DNA from: Prosapia bicincta | Lineage: Eukaryota; Arthropoda; Insecta; Hemiptera; Cercopidae | Direction: 5' to 3' | DNA: 64,000 nt | Assembly: GCA_036971475.1 (NCBI GenBank) | Contig: JBAIZL010000002.1 | Location: 167,812,214-167,876,213 of the forward strand | In this document: positions 1 through 12,770 of the stretch, piece by piece | Layout: the number at the start of each line of letters is the position of its first letter | Position numbering within the stretch: position 1 is the first letter of the stretch | Position numbers and translations under genes: made by a program | The notes under the pieces: model-generated | Database searches by the model: none | The model's input: the letters and a program-made list of their open reading frames with translations, nothing else | What the model was told of the DNA's origin: nothing

Positions 1-2956
1 CCATCATAGAGACTAATTTTATTCTGTCACTCTGCATAACGCTATTTTACAGCTAGTTGTTGAAGACTGGTTCCTCAGCTATATTCGCCAAAATATTTGT
101 AAATTATTTCACCATAATAATAATAATAAATCAAATTGTAGATATGCGAGCCAGGAGGGATACGGTTAAAGATAGAATTAAAGAAGAAGATTAAAATATA
201 CTTAAATCTTATCAGATATATTTTCAGGTCCATTCAACGTGTCTTGATAAAAGTAACATCACATTCAAGGTGAAATGTCATTCTTTCAGAAAATATCTAA
301 GGGTGGAATTAAAGAAATGTTTTCACCTGCCAACAACGACTACCAGAAAAATTTAATGAATGTAGTTAAAGAAGAACTTTTAGAAAAAATAGGTCATTTC
401 TGAAACACATTTGTACCTATAACAACTTATGACAAATCAAATATGGTGAATAAATAAAAGAGATGTATTACATTGCTTACCGAAAACGTTTTTCACCGTG
501 ATGCCTAGCTACAATGTAATATACATTGGGAAGAACTTTATCCTTACAAATTTTGGTTACATTTGGCTGTCGTAAGTACAGAAATACTATTATTTCAATG
601 TTTAATTTTTTTACCCGAAAATGGTAATTTGTGCTCGTTTGAACCTATAAAATATAGACGTGTTCAATTGGCCTACTTGAGCAAAAAATTACCATTAGAT
701 GAGATTCGACCAAATAAAAGCCTTCTTTTATTTACAATGTACAATAAAGGTAGATTTTTCTGGTTACCTACCTGAGGTAAAGGTGATACAATATATCGAA
801 GAAGTTTTTGAAATAAAGTAAGAAATGTATCGTCATTACGTCTAAGCTAAATTAGAACAGATGTAAATTGGCCTTTACATTCATTCGTCGCAGAAATTGA
901 ACACCACACAGACACAAAGTTTGTTAATCCCCGTGATAGGCACTTATAGGTGGTGTTGGTTTCCAGGTGCGTCTTCAGTTTCAGCCACAATATCTGGATT
1001 AATGAAGTTGTACTCAATGTTTTTCCCTTCATCGAAGTTGATTGTTAAAACTATTTCTTCATTAATTATTTAGTTTTTAGGTTTACATTGTTTTTGTTAC
1101 TTTTTTTCCCTATTTATATATAGGTAAAGAAAAATAAATACTTGTTTAAACACAAGGTTTTCCATTTAATATATTTTGTCGTTTTATATTTATTAGTCAT
1201 TTAGTTAACTAGTGTTATAAGTAATATGAAATTTACAATTATTATTTCATTCTTAATTTCATATTATATCTACACAATTTTGTATATTAAGTTTCGTTTC
1301 TTTGCTACATTATTTATATTTTTGTAACAATTTTTGTTTATTTTGGATGAAAAAAAATATATGTATTATGATATTATTGACAAAAATATCATATATCTTT
1401 GAAAGTGTAATAAAATATAGTAGAAATCACTTGAAATACAAAATTTCATTACATCCCGGACCCTCAGCTCAAGTGGTCTGACGTAATATCTTATTATAAT
1501 TTTTGTCCGTAAAATGCTTAAGTGATAACCCGAAATCATTGCAACTAAATGTATGCTCCACATTACAAATATTACATTAACATTTAATTTGAAAAAACAT
1601 TATTATTGTTTATTCTTTTTTTTATAAAGACAACAGTAAATAAAATTTTATGTTTTTAAAATCATAAAATATTTACTTTCCTATTTAACCTACTTTAGAT
1701 CAAAGTAGTAAACATTATTAAACTAAGAAACATTTACCCTAACCCCAAGTTAAAAATAAAATCCACATTAAGGGGGTTTCCCAAGGTTTTCATTTTCGTA
1801 AAATAAGGTTGACATATAATTTGTTAAATCAATGTTTATTTCCCTTAGATCAAAAGTAGCGTTTTAAATGAGGTATTAAAATAATATTGCTTATAAACGC
1901 TATGGAATTGGAATTTTCACAAAATATAATGGTTCTTAATTTTTTGCGTTTACATTAATAAAGTTGAATGTGAAAAATTTGGTTCACGATATTTTGTATA
2001 AGAATTAAAATCACTGTATGAATGGAAAAATCAAACTCTTACCTTTAATAACTATACTCATTCGGCTTTTGATAGACAACAAACTGTAAAGTGAGTTTCA
2101 AGCCACCGGCAAGAATTCTATGAATTAACTGATAAAATCTTCCCTTTGTCCTGAATTACGAACAGTTTTCTAAATTACTACATCAAAACATGAATTTTTA
2201 CTTACTTTATTATTTGTAATTTTTAAAAATATCCACACACAAAATTAAATATTTTTAACATAATATGTATATAACAGATGTTATCATCGATCTATTAATT
2301 GTACCACAAGTATTACACGATATAATCCTAGAACACAAAGGGTCAAAAATATTTGTAATATAACATGGGCAACAGCATGTGTATTTGAACACAGAAAGGT
2401 TGAACTTGCTATAATAACACTAACAGAGTTTTATCGTATCTAATTTTTATCTCTCCCTTTGAGCAGGATCTTGTGACACTTGCAAAGCGCTTGACTGTGC
2501 TTGTAAATATTTCAATAAATTAACAGCAAAGATTTACTATCAAACACTTGTATAAGAAATATTCATAAATCAATGATTTTAAATTAAACAATTAATATTA
2601 GAGATAAGTTCAACAGTGGTTGTAAAATAGAATATTGACTAATCTATTACATGGTTCAATATCTTATTCGCAAACGACTTGTCGCTCAAGTATATTAGGA
2701 GCTAGAAGGTAAAACAAAATTGAAACAAGAAAAGTAGGCCTAAACTCGTTTTATTTGGAACTGCATGAACTCAATAAAATACATTACAATCTGTCTAACT
2801 TGCTTACAGATTACGACAGCTGATGATAAGAATGAATAATCTAATATTTATGATTGTGCCCAGCTTCCACTCATCTTCCGTTCCAAACATATGACTAATC
2901 ACACTTTCCCGCTATTTTTTAACAGTGTCTGGAATCGCAATCTCGAAACTTCACAC
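1..2956. other. AT-rich intergenic DNA, no gene seen
   Basis: I see no coding region, RNA gene or clear repeat here. The open frames are short, lack start context and have the composition of random AT-rich sequence. Poly(A) and poly(T) runs are frequent. A minus-strand frame at about 944-1069 has a slightly protein-like residue mix but no recognisable family or splice sites, so I do not call it. Confidence 0.6.
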
Positions 2957-4830
2957 GTGCGTTATCCTTGACTTTCGATGAAGAAATTGGAGTCACCCCT
3001 TACAAACCCAGAGTATTATTTTACTAGACATTTTTCTAGTATCTGACATTTTCATAAAAATTAACCACCCTTTCTACTCCCGTAGAACCACACCCTCATA
3101 TTCCCATTAGCTTTTAATGACGGTATTGGACTCAGCACCCTCCAAAACACTACGATTGATCTTTTTCTAGTTTTTTTTGCCTTCTCACAATTATACCTCC
3201 AATTCATCATTTGATATTCCCATAGAGGGTCATCCGTATATTCACATTGACGTTCGATTACGGTAAACGACTCAGCACCATTAACAACCACCCGAATGTT
3301 CATTTAAATTGTTTTTCTTGCCTTCTGACAATTTTACCCCTCTTCACCCCTTTTCTACTGCCGTAGAGCCACACCCGTGCATTCCCGATTGATATGGAAG
3401 ACGGTATTGGATTCAGCAACCGAAAAAACACTAAGATGGATATTACTCTAGCTTTGTTTTGCCTTGTCACATTTATACTCCAATTCATCATTTGCTACTC
3501 CCATAGAGGATCATCCGTGTATCTCCATTGACTTTCGATAACGGTAAAAGACTCACCACCTTTAAAACCCCCCGAGTGATCATTTTCCATTGTTTTTTTT
3601 TTTTTGCCTTCTGACAATTTTACCCCAATTCACCCCTTTCTACTCTCGTAGAGCAACAACCGAGCATCCCCGTTTAATATTGTATGCAGTATTGGACTCA
3701 GCACCCTCCAGAACATTACCATTGATAATTTTCTAGTTTTTTTTTTGCTTTCTTACAATTATACCCCAATTCATCATTTGTTACTCCCATAGATGGTCAC
3801 CCGTGTATCCCCATTGACGTTCGATAACGGTTAAAGACTCAGCACCATTAAAACCCACTCGAATGATCATTTTCAATTGTTTTTTTGCCTTCTGACAATT
3901 TTACCCCAATTTACCAATTTCCTACTCTCGTAGAGCAACAACCGAGCATCCCCGTTTAATATTGAAGGTGGCATTGGACTCAGTACCCTCCAAAACACTA
4001 CGATTGATCATTTTCTAGTTTTTTTTTGCCTTCTCACAATTATACCCCCAATTCATCATTTGCTATTCCCATAGAGGGTCACCCGTATATTCTCATTGAC
4101 GTTCGATTACGGTAAACGACTCAGCACCATTAAAAACCACCCGAATGTTCATTTTCAATTGTTTTTTTGCCTTCTGAAAATTTTACCCCAATTCACCCCT
4201 TTTCTGCTTCCGTAGAGCCACACCCGTGCATTCCCGATTAATTTGGAAGACTGTATTGGACTCAGCAACCTAAAAAACACTACGATTGGTCATACTCTAG
4301 CTTTGTTTTGCCTTCTCACATTTATACTCCAATTCATCATTTGCTACTCCCTTAGAGGATCACCCGTGTATCTCCATTGACTTTCGATAACGGTAAAAAA
4401 CTCACCACCTTTAAAACCTCCCGAGTGATCATTTTATATTGTTTTTGCCTTCTGACAACTTTACCCCAATTCACCCATTTTCTACTCCCTTAGAGCCACA
4501 TCCGTGCATTTCCGATTAATATGGAAGACTTGTATTGGGTTCAGCTACCTCCAAAACACTACGATTGATCATATTCTAGCTTTGTTTTGCCTTCTCATAT
4601 TTATACTCCAATTCATCATTGGCTACTCCCATAGAGAATCACCCGTATATCCCTATGACGTTCGATAACGGTAAAAGACTCAGCACCATTAAAACCCGCC
4701 GACTGATCATTTTCTAGTTTTTTTTGCCATCTGTTATTTTGACCCCAAGTCACTCCTTTACAACTCCCAAAGAGCCCCACCTGTCCATCCCCGTTAAATT
4801 TTGTTCACTTCTATCCCCCCGTCAGTTTTC
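2957..4830. repeat. tandem array of ~141 bp monomers with dimeric periodicity
   Basis: About thirteen diverged copies of a ~141 bp unit run head to tail. The phrase CCTTCT(G/C)A(C)A recurs at about 3181, 3321, 3462, 3607, 3748, 3888, 4029, 4170, 4311, 4448, 4590 and 4727, giving a mean spacing near 140.5 bp. Two monomer types alternate. One has CTGACAATTTTACCCC, then a segment ending in GGTATTGGACTCAGCAC. The other has CTCACAATTATACCCC, then TTCATCATTTG and a segment with GACGTTCGATAACGGTAAA. The true higher-order unit is therefore about 282 bp. Units differ by many substitutions and small indels in the T-runs, so the array is old. No frame stays open across units, so I treat it as a non-coding minisatellite or small satellite. 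Confidence 0.9.
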
Positions 4831-5312
4831 GATAGTTGTACACGTTTATGAAAACTAACAACCAGGACCTATGTGAGTTGAGTAAATAATTGGCCAGCTG
4901 AAATGAAGAAGGGACATTCTAATGTTTATGTTTTCACCTTGATTACACACACCCAGTGTCTTACAGTATAAACATTTGACTAGTCAGACAGTCGCACCAT
5001 AGTGGCAACACTGTTGGTTCTCGTATCGTTAGTGGCGTGGGAATAATATACACACCGGCTGCCATATTGTTATTAGACTGAACGAAAATATGCACTGGCT
5101 GCTATATTGATGCCTAAATGAAATGCTACCGTATTGATAGTATTTCAGTCTACTTTGTATTTTTAAGATTTTATGAAATTAAAGTACATGGAGTAGTATC
5201 ATGTTTATTAGAAATAAATTATACACGACCAAAAACATATATACTTCACTCCTTCAAGTGGCTGCCTTATGGTTGCAAAATGAAATGCTGCCATATTGAT
5301 AGCGGGATGTAT

Positions 5313-5320
<8 letters not shown>
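4831..5320. other. intergenic DNA with short diverged direct repeats
   Basis: No gene is seen. The phrase GAAATGCT(G/A)CC(A/G)TATTGATAG occurs near 5119-5140 and again near 5282-5302. Related GGCTGC(C/T)ATATTG words occur near 5058 and 5097. This suggests remnants of another degenerate repeat. Confidence 0.5.

Positions 5321-5392
<72 letters not shown>
5321..5392. repeat. (TA)n microsatellite
   Basis: Uninterrupted AT dinucleotide run of about 72 bp. The short open frames through it on both strands (Y-I repeats) are artefacts of the repeat. Confidence 0.98.
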
Positions 5393-5394
<2 letters not shown>

Positions 5395-5407
5395 AGGCGT
5401 TGTTCTT

Positions 5408-5575
5408 CCATAAAATAATTATGACTTGCCACTTTTAAAATGTACTGTTTAATATTGTATACATACTTAAACAAATACCATTTTGCACATTTAGTGATTC
5501 GCCATATTCCAATACTACTTGTTGTTACCTAAGGAGAGGCAGGATACTATTTCCCCATTCTGATTAAACAATTAT

Positions 5576-5579
<4 letters not shown>
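5408..5579 (+). repeat. dispersed ~172 bp repeat, copy 1
   Basis: This segment is about 90% or more identical by eye to 6537-6709, in the same orientation. Shared blocks include AATGTACTGTTTAATATTG, GCACATTTAGTGATTCGCC and CCCCATTCTGATTAAACAA. It starts at CCATAAAAT and ends at CAATTATCCT, immediately followed by a (TA)n run. No coding capacity or terminal inverted repeat is evident. It is probably part of an unidentified interspersed element. Confidence 0.85.

Positions 5580-5642
<63 letters not shown>
5579..5642. repeat. (TA)n microsatellite
   Basis: Pure TA run of about 64 bp abutting the 3' end of the dispersed repeat copy at 5408-5579. Confidence 0.98.
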
Positions 5643-5647
<5 letters not shown>

Positions 5648-6536
5648 TTCTTAAAAAATTGGCAAATATAAAGGTTTCGACGAAATAGAATTCATTTTGA
5701 CAGAAACATATTTATAAAAATTAGTGTTATTAGTAATACTGATTACCTTTATAATGTTGATAGAATAAAATAAATGCAATAGCAATGAATAGTTTGCATG
5801 CATAATTATTTCTTAAAAATTACAGACCTTATTAGAACAGTAATCAGATGAAATTATTCCGTGTGCTAGAGAAGTTATTTTTCCTTCAGCACATTTCTCC
5901 ATCCATTGTGCATTCGTGTTTTTAAATTAAAAAAGTTTTCTCCCTGTACCTCAATTATGCAATTTCTTGTTTCTAATCTGGTTAAATTTTCCTTTTCCAT
6001 TTTTTAAAATTGGGAAAATATTTCTAAAATATTTCAGCAACGATTGTTTGAAAGCTGTGTACTATCGTTTTTTTTATTTTCAAAACTGGAAACGTTTTGC
6101 AGTAAATTAAAAAAAAAAAAAACAATTTTATGTTGCGAATATAGGTTGAAGAAAATATGTATTTGAAATAAAATTCTATAATTAAATGTATTTTTTTAAA
6201 TGTAATCCGAATGTACAGGAAAAATGACACTTGGAAAACCACCAGATAACATATGCAAAACGTGTAAAATGATTTTATGCAAACAAAAATATGAATAACC
6301 AAACTGTAAAGCACATTTAAATAAAATTATATATTCTATTTTAAGACAATCGATAAATGTACAATGCTACAATAAAATAACTGGTAAACTACGCTTTTTG
6401 GGTTTACTACTTTAAAATTATGAATAATGAATAAGAACAAACCAAAACCTGAAACTGCTTTTAAACAAATGTTTTTAAATATTAACAAAATAATATTATT
6501 GAATTATTCTCAAATTCATAATTTAGGGTTGTTTAT
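5643..6536. other. AT-rich DNA between two repeat copies, no gene seen
   Basis: I see only AT-rich sequence with homopolymer runs. The 96-codon minus-strand frame at 6024-6314 is rich in F, I, Y and K, as expected of AT-rich non-coding DNA. Confidence 0.6.
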
Positions 6537-6709
6537 CCATAAAATATATATTTACTTGCCACTTTGAAAATGTACTGTTTAATATTGTATACATACTGAA
6601 ACAAATACCATTTTGCACATTTAGTGATTCGCCATATTCCAATACTACTTGTTGTTACCCAAGGAAAGGCAGGATACTATTTTCCCCATTCTGATTAAAC
6701 AATTATCCT
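6537..6709 (+). repeat. dispersed ~172 bp repeat, copy 2
   Basis: Second direct copy of the segment at 5408-5579. It ends at the same place and is followed by a short (GA)n run where copy 1 is followed by (TA)n. The shared 3' boundary followed by simple sequence suggests an element end rather than a chance segmental duplication. Confidence 0.85.
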
Positions 6710-7552
6710 AATATAAGAGAGAGAGACGTAATCGTTAGTCAGTTCCTTTTTTCTTAAACATTTATTAGCAACAATATTAGTAACAACATATTTTTTAATA
6801 CGAAATCAATAGATTAGAAATGTAATTGAAATAAGTATTTCTATGAAAACGAAATAGATTAAGGGTTGTGCAACAATATACTTTACATGGTATTGAGTAA
6901 CCCAGTAGGTTAAAACGACATGGAATAACTTCCCGGCCAAAATTTTGATAAAAACGTAAATGTTAGAACAGTTTCCATGTTAAAAACAAAAGATTTTCTC
7001 GTAAAATTAAATTTAACATTATATTTTAGTAATATAAGAGTTCTCATTACAATTCACCTATTGTTGAACAAAATTAGAGTATTTTTCAAACAGACTTTGG
7101 AAGTCTAAGATCCTGATGTTTTTAAATTGTGTGGCGAAGTATTATTTGCTCTATGGCCTCATATGCTGAATGTTTGCGAATAAAACAGTAAAGACTAATA
7201 CATATATATGCTATTTATATAGATAGTTTATAGTTAGATGGAAATTCGAAATTAATATACTTTGTATAAAGTTAAAATTATGATCTCATTTTAATACAGC
7301 ATTAAGTATCAATACTTTTCCATTTCTTCAAACCTATAAACTTTAATTTTGGTATATATACTTTCTTACAGACGTTATTTATACAAATTCTATTTTATAT
7401 TTACAGCCCATCTTGAAAAAGAGGTACTGTATACCAGAACACAAAGTTTCGTCTACATTCAAAATCTTACATAACCTTTTCCCGCATAATGCCTTTAAGA
7501 CCTATAATTACATAATTCAATAAAGGATCACAAGAGCTTGCCATAAATACAT
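6710..7552. other. AT-rich DNA left of the satellite, no gene seen
   Basis: No feature is recognised. The transition into the satellite near 7553 is abrupt, with no run of half-degenerate monomers on this side. Confidence 0.6.
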
Positions 7553-8699
7553 GACCTATATTGTTTCACATTTTATGACGCTATAATAGCGTTAATGTTG
7601 CCGCTGGAGAGTTTTGCTTAGGTGTTGCCGTCGATATTACGGTACCATAAAGACGCGACCTAATTACGGTTTATTTCAGATTAAATACTCGTACGACCGG
7701 AATGAACGCTAATAAACCTCTATTGTTTCATGTTTTATGACGCCATAATAGCGTTAGTGTTGCCGTTGGAGAGTTTTGCTTTGCTGTTACCGTCGATATT
7801 ACCGTACCACAAAGACGCGACCTAATTATGCTTTATTTCAGATTAAATACGACGGGAATGAACGCTAATAAACCTCTATTGTTTCATGTTTATTGACGCC
7901 ATAATAGCGTTAGTGTTGCCGTTGGAGAGTTTTGCTTTGCTGTTACCGTCGATATTACCGTACCATAAAGACGCGACCTAATTACGCTTTATTTCCAGAT
8001 TAAATTCGACGGGAATGAACGGTAATAAACCTCTATTGTTTCATGTTTTATGACGCCATAATAGCGTTAATGTTGCCGTTGGAGAGTTTTGCTTTGCTGT
8101 TACCGTCGATATTACCGTATCATAAAGACGCGACCTAATTACGCTTTATTTCAGATTAAATACGACGGGAATGAACGCTAATAAACCTCTATTGTTTCAT
8201 GTTTATTGACGCCATAATAGCGTTAGTGTTGCCGTTGGAGAGTTTTGCTTTGCTGTTACCGTCGATATTACGGTACCATAAAGACGCGACCTAATTACGC
8301 TTTATTTCAGGTTAAATACGACGGGAATGAACGCGATTATACCTCTATTGTTTAACATTTTATGACGCCATAATAGCGTTAATGTTGCCGCTAGAGAGTT
8401 TTGCTTAGGTGTTGCCGTTGATATTACGGTACCATAAAGACGCGACCTAATTACGCTTTATTTCAGATTAAATACGACGGGAATGAACGCTAATAAACCT
8501 CTATTGTTTCACGTTTTATGACGCCATAATAGCGTTAGTGTTGCCGCTGGAGAGTTTTGCTTCGGTGTTGCCGTCGATATTACTGTACCATAATGACGCG
8601 ACGTAATTACGCTTTATTTCAGATTAAATACGACGGGAATGAATGCTAATAAACCTCAATTGTTTCACGTTTTATGACGCCATAATAGCGTTAATGTTG

Positions 8700-9949
8700 C
8701 CGCTGGAGAGTTTTGCTTTGCTGTTACCGTCGATATTACCGTACCATAAAGACGCGACCTAATTACGCTTTATTTCCAGATTAAATACGACGGGAATGAA
8801 CGCTAATAAACCTCTATTGTTTCATGTTTATTGACGCCATAATAGCGTTAGTGTTGCCGTTGGAGAGTTTTGCTTTGCTGTTACCGTCGATATTATCGTA
8901 CCATAAAGACGCGACCTAAATACGCTTTATTTCAGATTAAATACGACGGGAATGAACGCTATTAAACCTCTATTGTTTCACATTTTATGACGCCATAATA
9001 GTGTTAATGTTGCCGCTGGAGAGTTTTTCTTAGGTGTTGCCGTCGATATTACTGTACCATAAAGACGAGACGTAATTACGCTTTATTTCAGATTAAATAC
9101 GACGGGAATGAATGCTAATAAACCTCAATTGTTTCACGTTTTATGACGCCATAATAGCGTTAATGTTGCCGCTGGAGAGTTTTGCTTTGCTGTTACCGTC
9201 GATATTACCGTATCATAGAGGCGCGACCAAATTACGCTTTATTTCACATTAAATACGACGGGTATGAACGTTAATAAACCTCTATTGTTTCATGTTTTAT
9301 GACGCCATAATAGCGTTAGTGTTGCCGCTGGAGAGTTTTGCTTTGCTGTTACCGTCGATATTACCGTACCATAAAGACGCGACCTAATTACGCTTTATTT
9401 CCAGATTAAATACGACGGGAATGAACGCTAATAAACCTCTATTGTTTCATGTTTATTGACGCCATAATAGCGTTAGTGTTGCCGTTGGAGAGTTTTGCTT
9501 TGCTGTTACCGTCGATATTATCGTACCATAAAGACGCGACCTAAATACGCTTTATTTCAGATTAAATACGACGGGAATGAACGCTATTAAACCTCTATTG
9601 TTTCACATTTTATGACGCCATAATAGTGTTAATGTTGCCGCTGGAGAGTTTTTCTTAGGTGTTGCCGTCGATATTACTGTACCATAAAGACGAGACGTAA
9701 TTACGCTTTATTTCAGATTAAATACGACGGGAATGAATGCTAATAAACCTCAATTGTTTCACGTTTTATGACGCCATAATAGCGTTAATGTTGCCGCTGG
9801 AGAGTTTTGCTTTGCTGTTACCGTCGATATTACCGTATCATAGAGGCGCGACCAAATTACGCTTTATTTCACATTAAATACGACGGGTATGAACGTTAAT
9901 AAACCTCTATTGTTTCATGTTTTATGACGCCATAATAGCGTTAGTGTTG
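8700..9949 (+). repeat. near-identical tandem duplication of a four-monomer block (625 bp) inside the satellite
   Basis: Rare variants recur in the same order exactly 625 bp apart. TATTATCGTACC is at 8891 and 9516. The other paired variants are GAGTTTTTCTTAGG, AAAGACGAGACG, and ATCATAGAGGCGCGACCAA followed by TTTCACATTAAATACGACGGG. The two blocks, about 8700-9324 and 9325-9949, look almost identical by eye. This indicates a recent local duplication of four monomers, by unequal exchange or replication slippage, or else an assembly artefact. Confidence 0.8.
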
Positions 9950-12770
9950 CCGCTGGAGAGTTTTGCTTTGCTGTTACCGTCGATATTACCGTAACACAAA
10001 GACGCGACCTAATTATGCTTTATTTCAGATTAAATACGACGAGAATGAACGCTAATAAACCTCTATTGTTTCACGTTTTATGACGCCATAATAGCGTTAG
10101 TGTTGCCGTTGGAGAGTTTTGCTTTGCTGTTACCGTCGATATTACGGTACCATAAAGACGCGACCTAATTACGCTTTATTTCGGATTAAATACGACGAGA
10201 ATGAGCGCTAATGAACCTCTATTGTTTCACGTTTTATGACGCCATAATAGCGTTAATGTTGCCGCTGGAGAGTTTTGCTTAGGTGTTGCCGTCGATATTA
10301 CTGTACCATAAAGACGCGACGTAATTACGCTTTATTTCAGATTAAATACGACGAGAATAAACGCTAATAAACCTCTATTGTTTCACGTTTTATGACGCCA
10401 TAATAGCGTTAATGTTGCCGCTGGAGAGTTTTGCTTAGGTGTTGCCGTCGATATTACTGTACCATACAGACGCGACCTAATTACGCTTTATTTCAGATAA
10501 AATACGACGGGAATGAACGCTAATAAACCTCTATTGTTTCACGTTTTATGACGCCATAATAGCGTTAGTGTTGCCGTTGAAGAGTTTTGCTTTGCTGTTA
10601 CCGTCGATATTACCGTACCATAGAGGCGCGACCAAATTACGCTTTATTTCAGATTAAATACGACGGGAATGAACGTTAATACCCCTCTTTTGTTCCATGG
10701 ATTATGACGCCATAATAGCGTTAGTGTTGCCGTTGGAGAGTTTTGCTTTTCTGTTACCGTCGATATTACCGTACCATAGAGGCGCGACCAAATTACGCTT
10801 TATTTCAGATTAAATACGACGGGTATGAACGTTAATAAACCTGAAGTGTTTCAGGTTTTATGACGCCATAATAGCGTTAGTGTTGCCGTTGGAGAGTTTT
10901 GCTTTTCTGTTACCGTCGATATTACCGTACCATAGAGGCGCGACCAAATTACGCTTTATTTCAGATAAAATACGACGAGAATGAACGCTAATAAACCTCT
11001 ATTGTTTCAGGTTTTATGACGCCATAATAGCGTTAGTGTTGCCGTTGGAGAGTTTTGCTTTGCTGTTACCGTCGAATTACGGTACCATAGAGGCGCGACC
11101 AAATTACGCTTTATTTCAGATTAAATACGACGGGAATGAACGTTATTACCCCTCATTTGTTCCATGGATTATGACGCCATAATAGCGTTAGTGTTGCCGT
11201 TGGAGAGTTTTGCTTTTCTGTTACCGTGGATATTACCGTACCACAAAGACGCGACCTAATTACGCTTTATTTCAGATTAAATACGACGGAATCGAATGCT
11301 AATAAACCTCAATTGTTTCATGTTTTATGACGCCATAATAGCGTTATTGTTGCCGTTGAAGAGTTTTGCTTTGCTGTTACCGTCGATATTACCGTACCAT
11401 AAAGACGCCACCTAATTACGCTTTATTTCAGATTAAATACGACGAGAATGAACGCTAATAAACCTCTATTGTTTCACGTTTTATGACGCCATAATAGCGT
11501 TAAAGTTTCCGCTGGAGAGTTTTGCTTACGTGTTGCCGTCGATATTACGGTACCACAAAGACGCGACCTAATTACGCTTTATTTCAGATTAAATACGACG
11601 GGAATGTACGCTAATAAACCTCTATTGTTTCATGTTTTATGACGCCATAATAGCGTTAGTGTTGCCGTTGGAGAGTTTTGCTTTGCTGTTACCGTCAATA
11701 TTACCGTACCATAAAGACGCGACCTAATTACTCTTTATTTCAGATTAAATACGACGGGAATGAACGCTAATAAACCTCTATTGTTTCACGTTTTATGACG
11801 CCATAATAGCGTTAATGTTGCCACTGGAGAGTTTTGCTTTGCTGTTACCGTCGATATTACGGTACCATAAAGACGCGACCTAATTACGCTTTATTCCAGA
11901 TTAAATACGACGGGAATGAACGCTAATAAACCCTAATTGTTTCACATTTTATGTCGCTATAATAGCGTTAATGTTGCCGCTGGAGAGTTTTGCTTAGGTG
12001 TTGCCGTCGATATTACGGTACCACAAAGACGCGACCTAATTACGCATTATTTCAGATTAAATACGACGGGAATGAGCGCTAATAAACCTCTATTGTTTCA
12101 CGTTTTATGACGCCATAATAGCGTTAGTGTTGCCGTTGGAGAGTTTTGCTTTGCTGTTACCGTCGATATTACCGTACCACAAAGACGCGACCTAATTATG
12201 CTTTATTTCAGATTAAATACGACGAGAATGAACGCTAATAAACCTCTATTGTTTCACGTTTTATGACGCCATAATAGCGTTAGTGTTGCCGTTGGAGAGT
12301 TTTGCTTTGCTGTTACCGTCGATATTACCGTACCATAAAGACGCGACCTAATTACGCTTTATTTCGGATTTAATACGACGAGAATGAGCGCTAATGAACC
12401 TCTATTGTTTCACGTTTTATGACGCCATAATAGCGTTAATGTTGCCGCTGGAGAGTTTTGCTGAGGTATTGCCGTCGATATTACTGTACCATAAAGACGC
12501 GACCTAAATACGCTTTATTTCAGATAAAATACGACGGGAATGAACGCTAATAAACCTCTATTGTTTCACGTTTTATGACGCCATAATAGCGTTAGTGTTG
12601 CCGTTGGAGAGTTTTGCTTTGCTGTTACCGTCGAATTACGGTACCATAGAGGCGCGACCTAATTACGCTTTATTTCAGATTAAATACGACGGGAATGAAC
12701 GCTATTAAACCACTATTGTTTCACATTTTATGACGCCATAATAGCGTTAATGTTGCCGCTGGAGAGTTTT

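Noticed and set aside
944..1069. Minus-strand frame INFDEGKNIEYNFINPD... as a possible host exon
   Set aside because: Only about 40 codons, no Met, no convincing splice sites and no family I can name. Noted as worth a database search but not supported.
3061..3491. Two minus-strand frames with similar residues (YGSRKG, MMNW) in the 141 bp array
   Set aside because: Their similarity comes from the tandem repeat itself, and the frames break in neighbouring units.
5118..5474. Open frames of ~90-106 codons through the (TA)n run on both strands
   Set aside because: Most of the length is Y-I repetition encoded by the microsatellite. The flanks have no recognisable protein.
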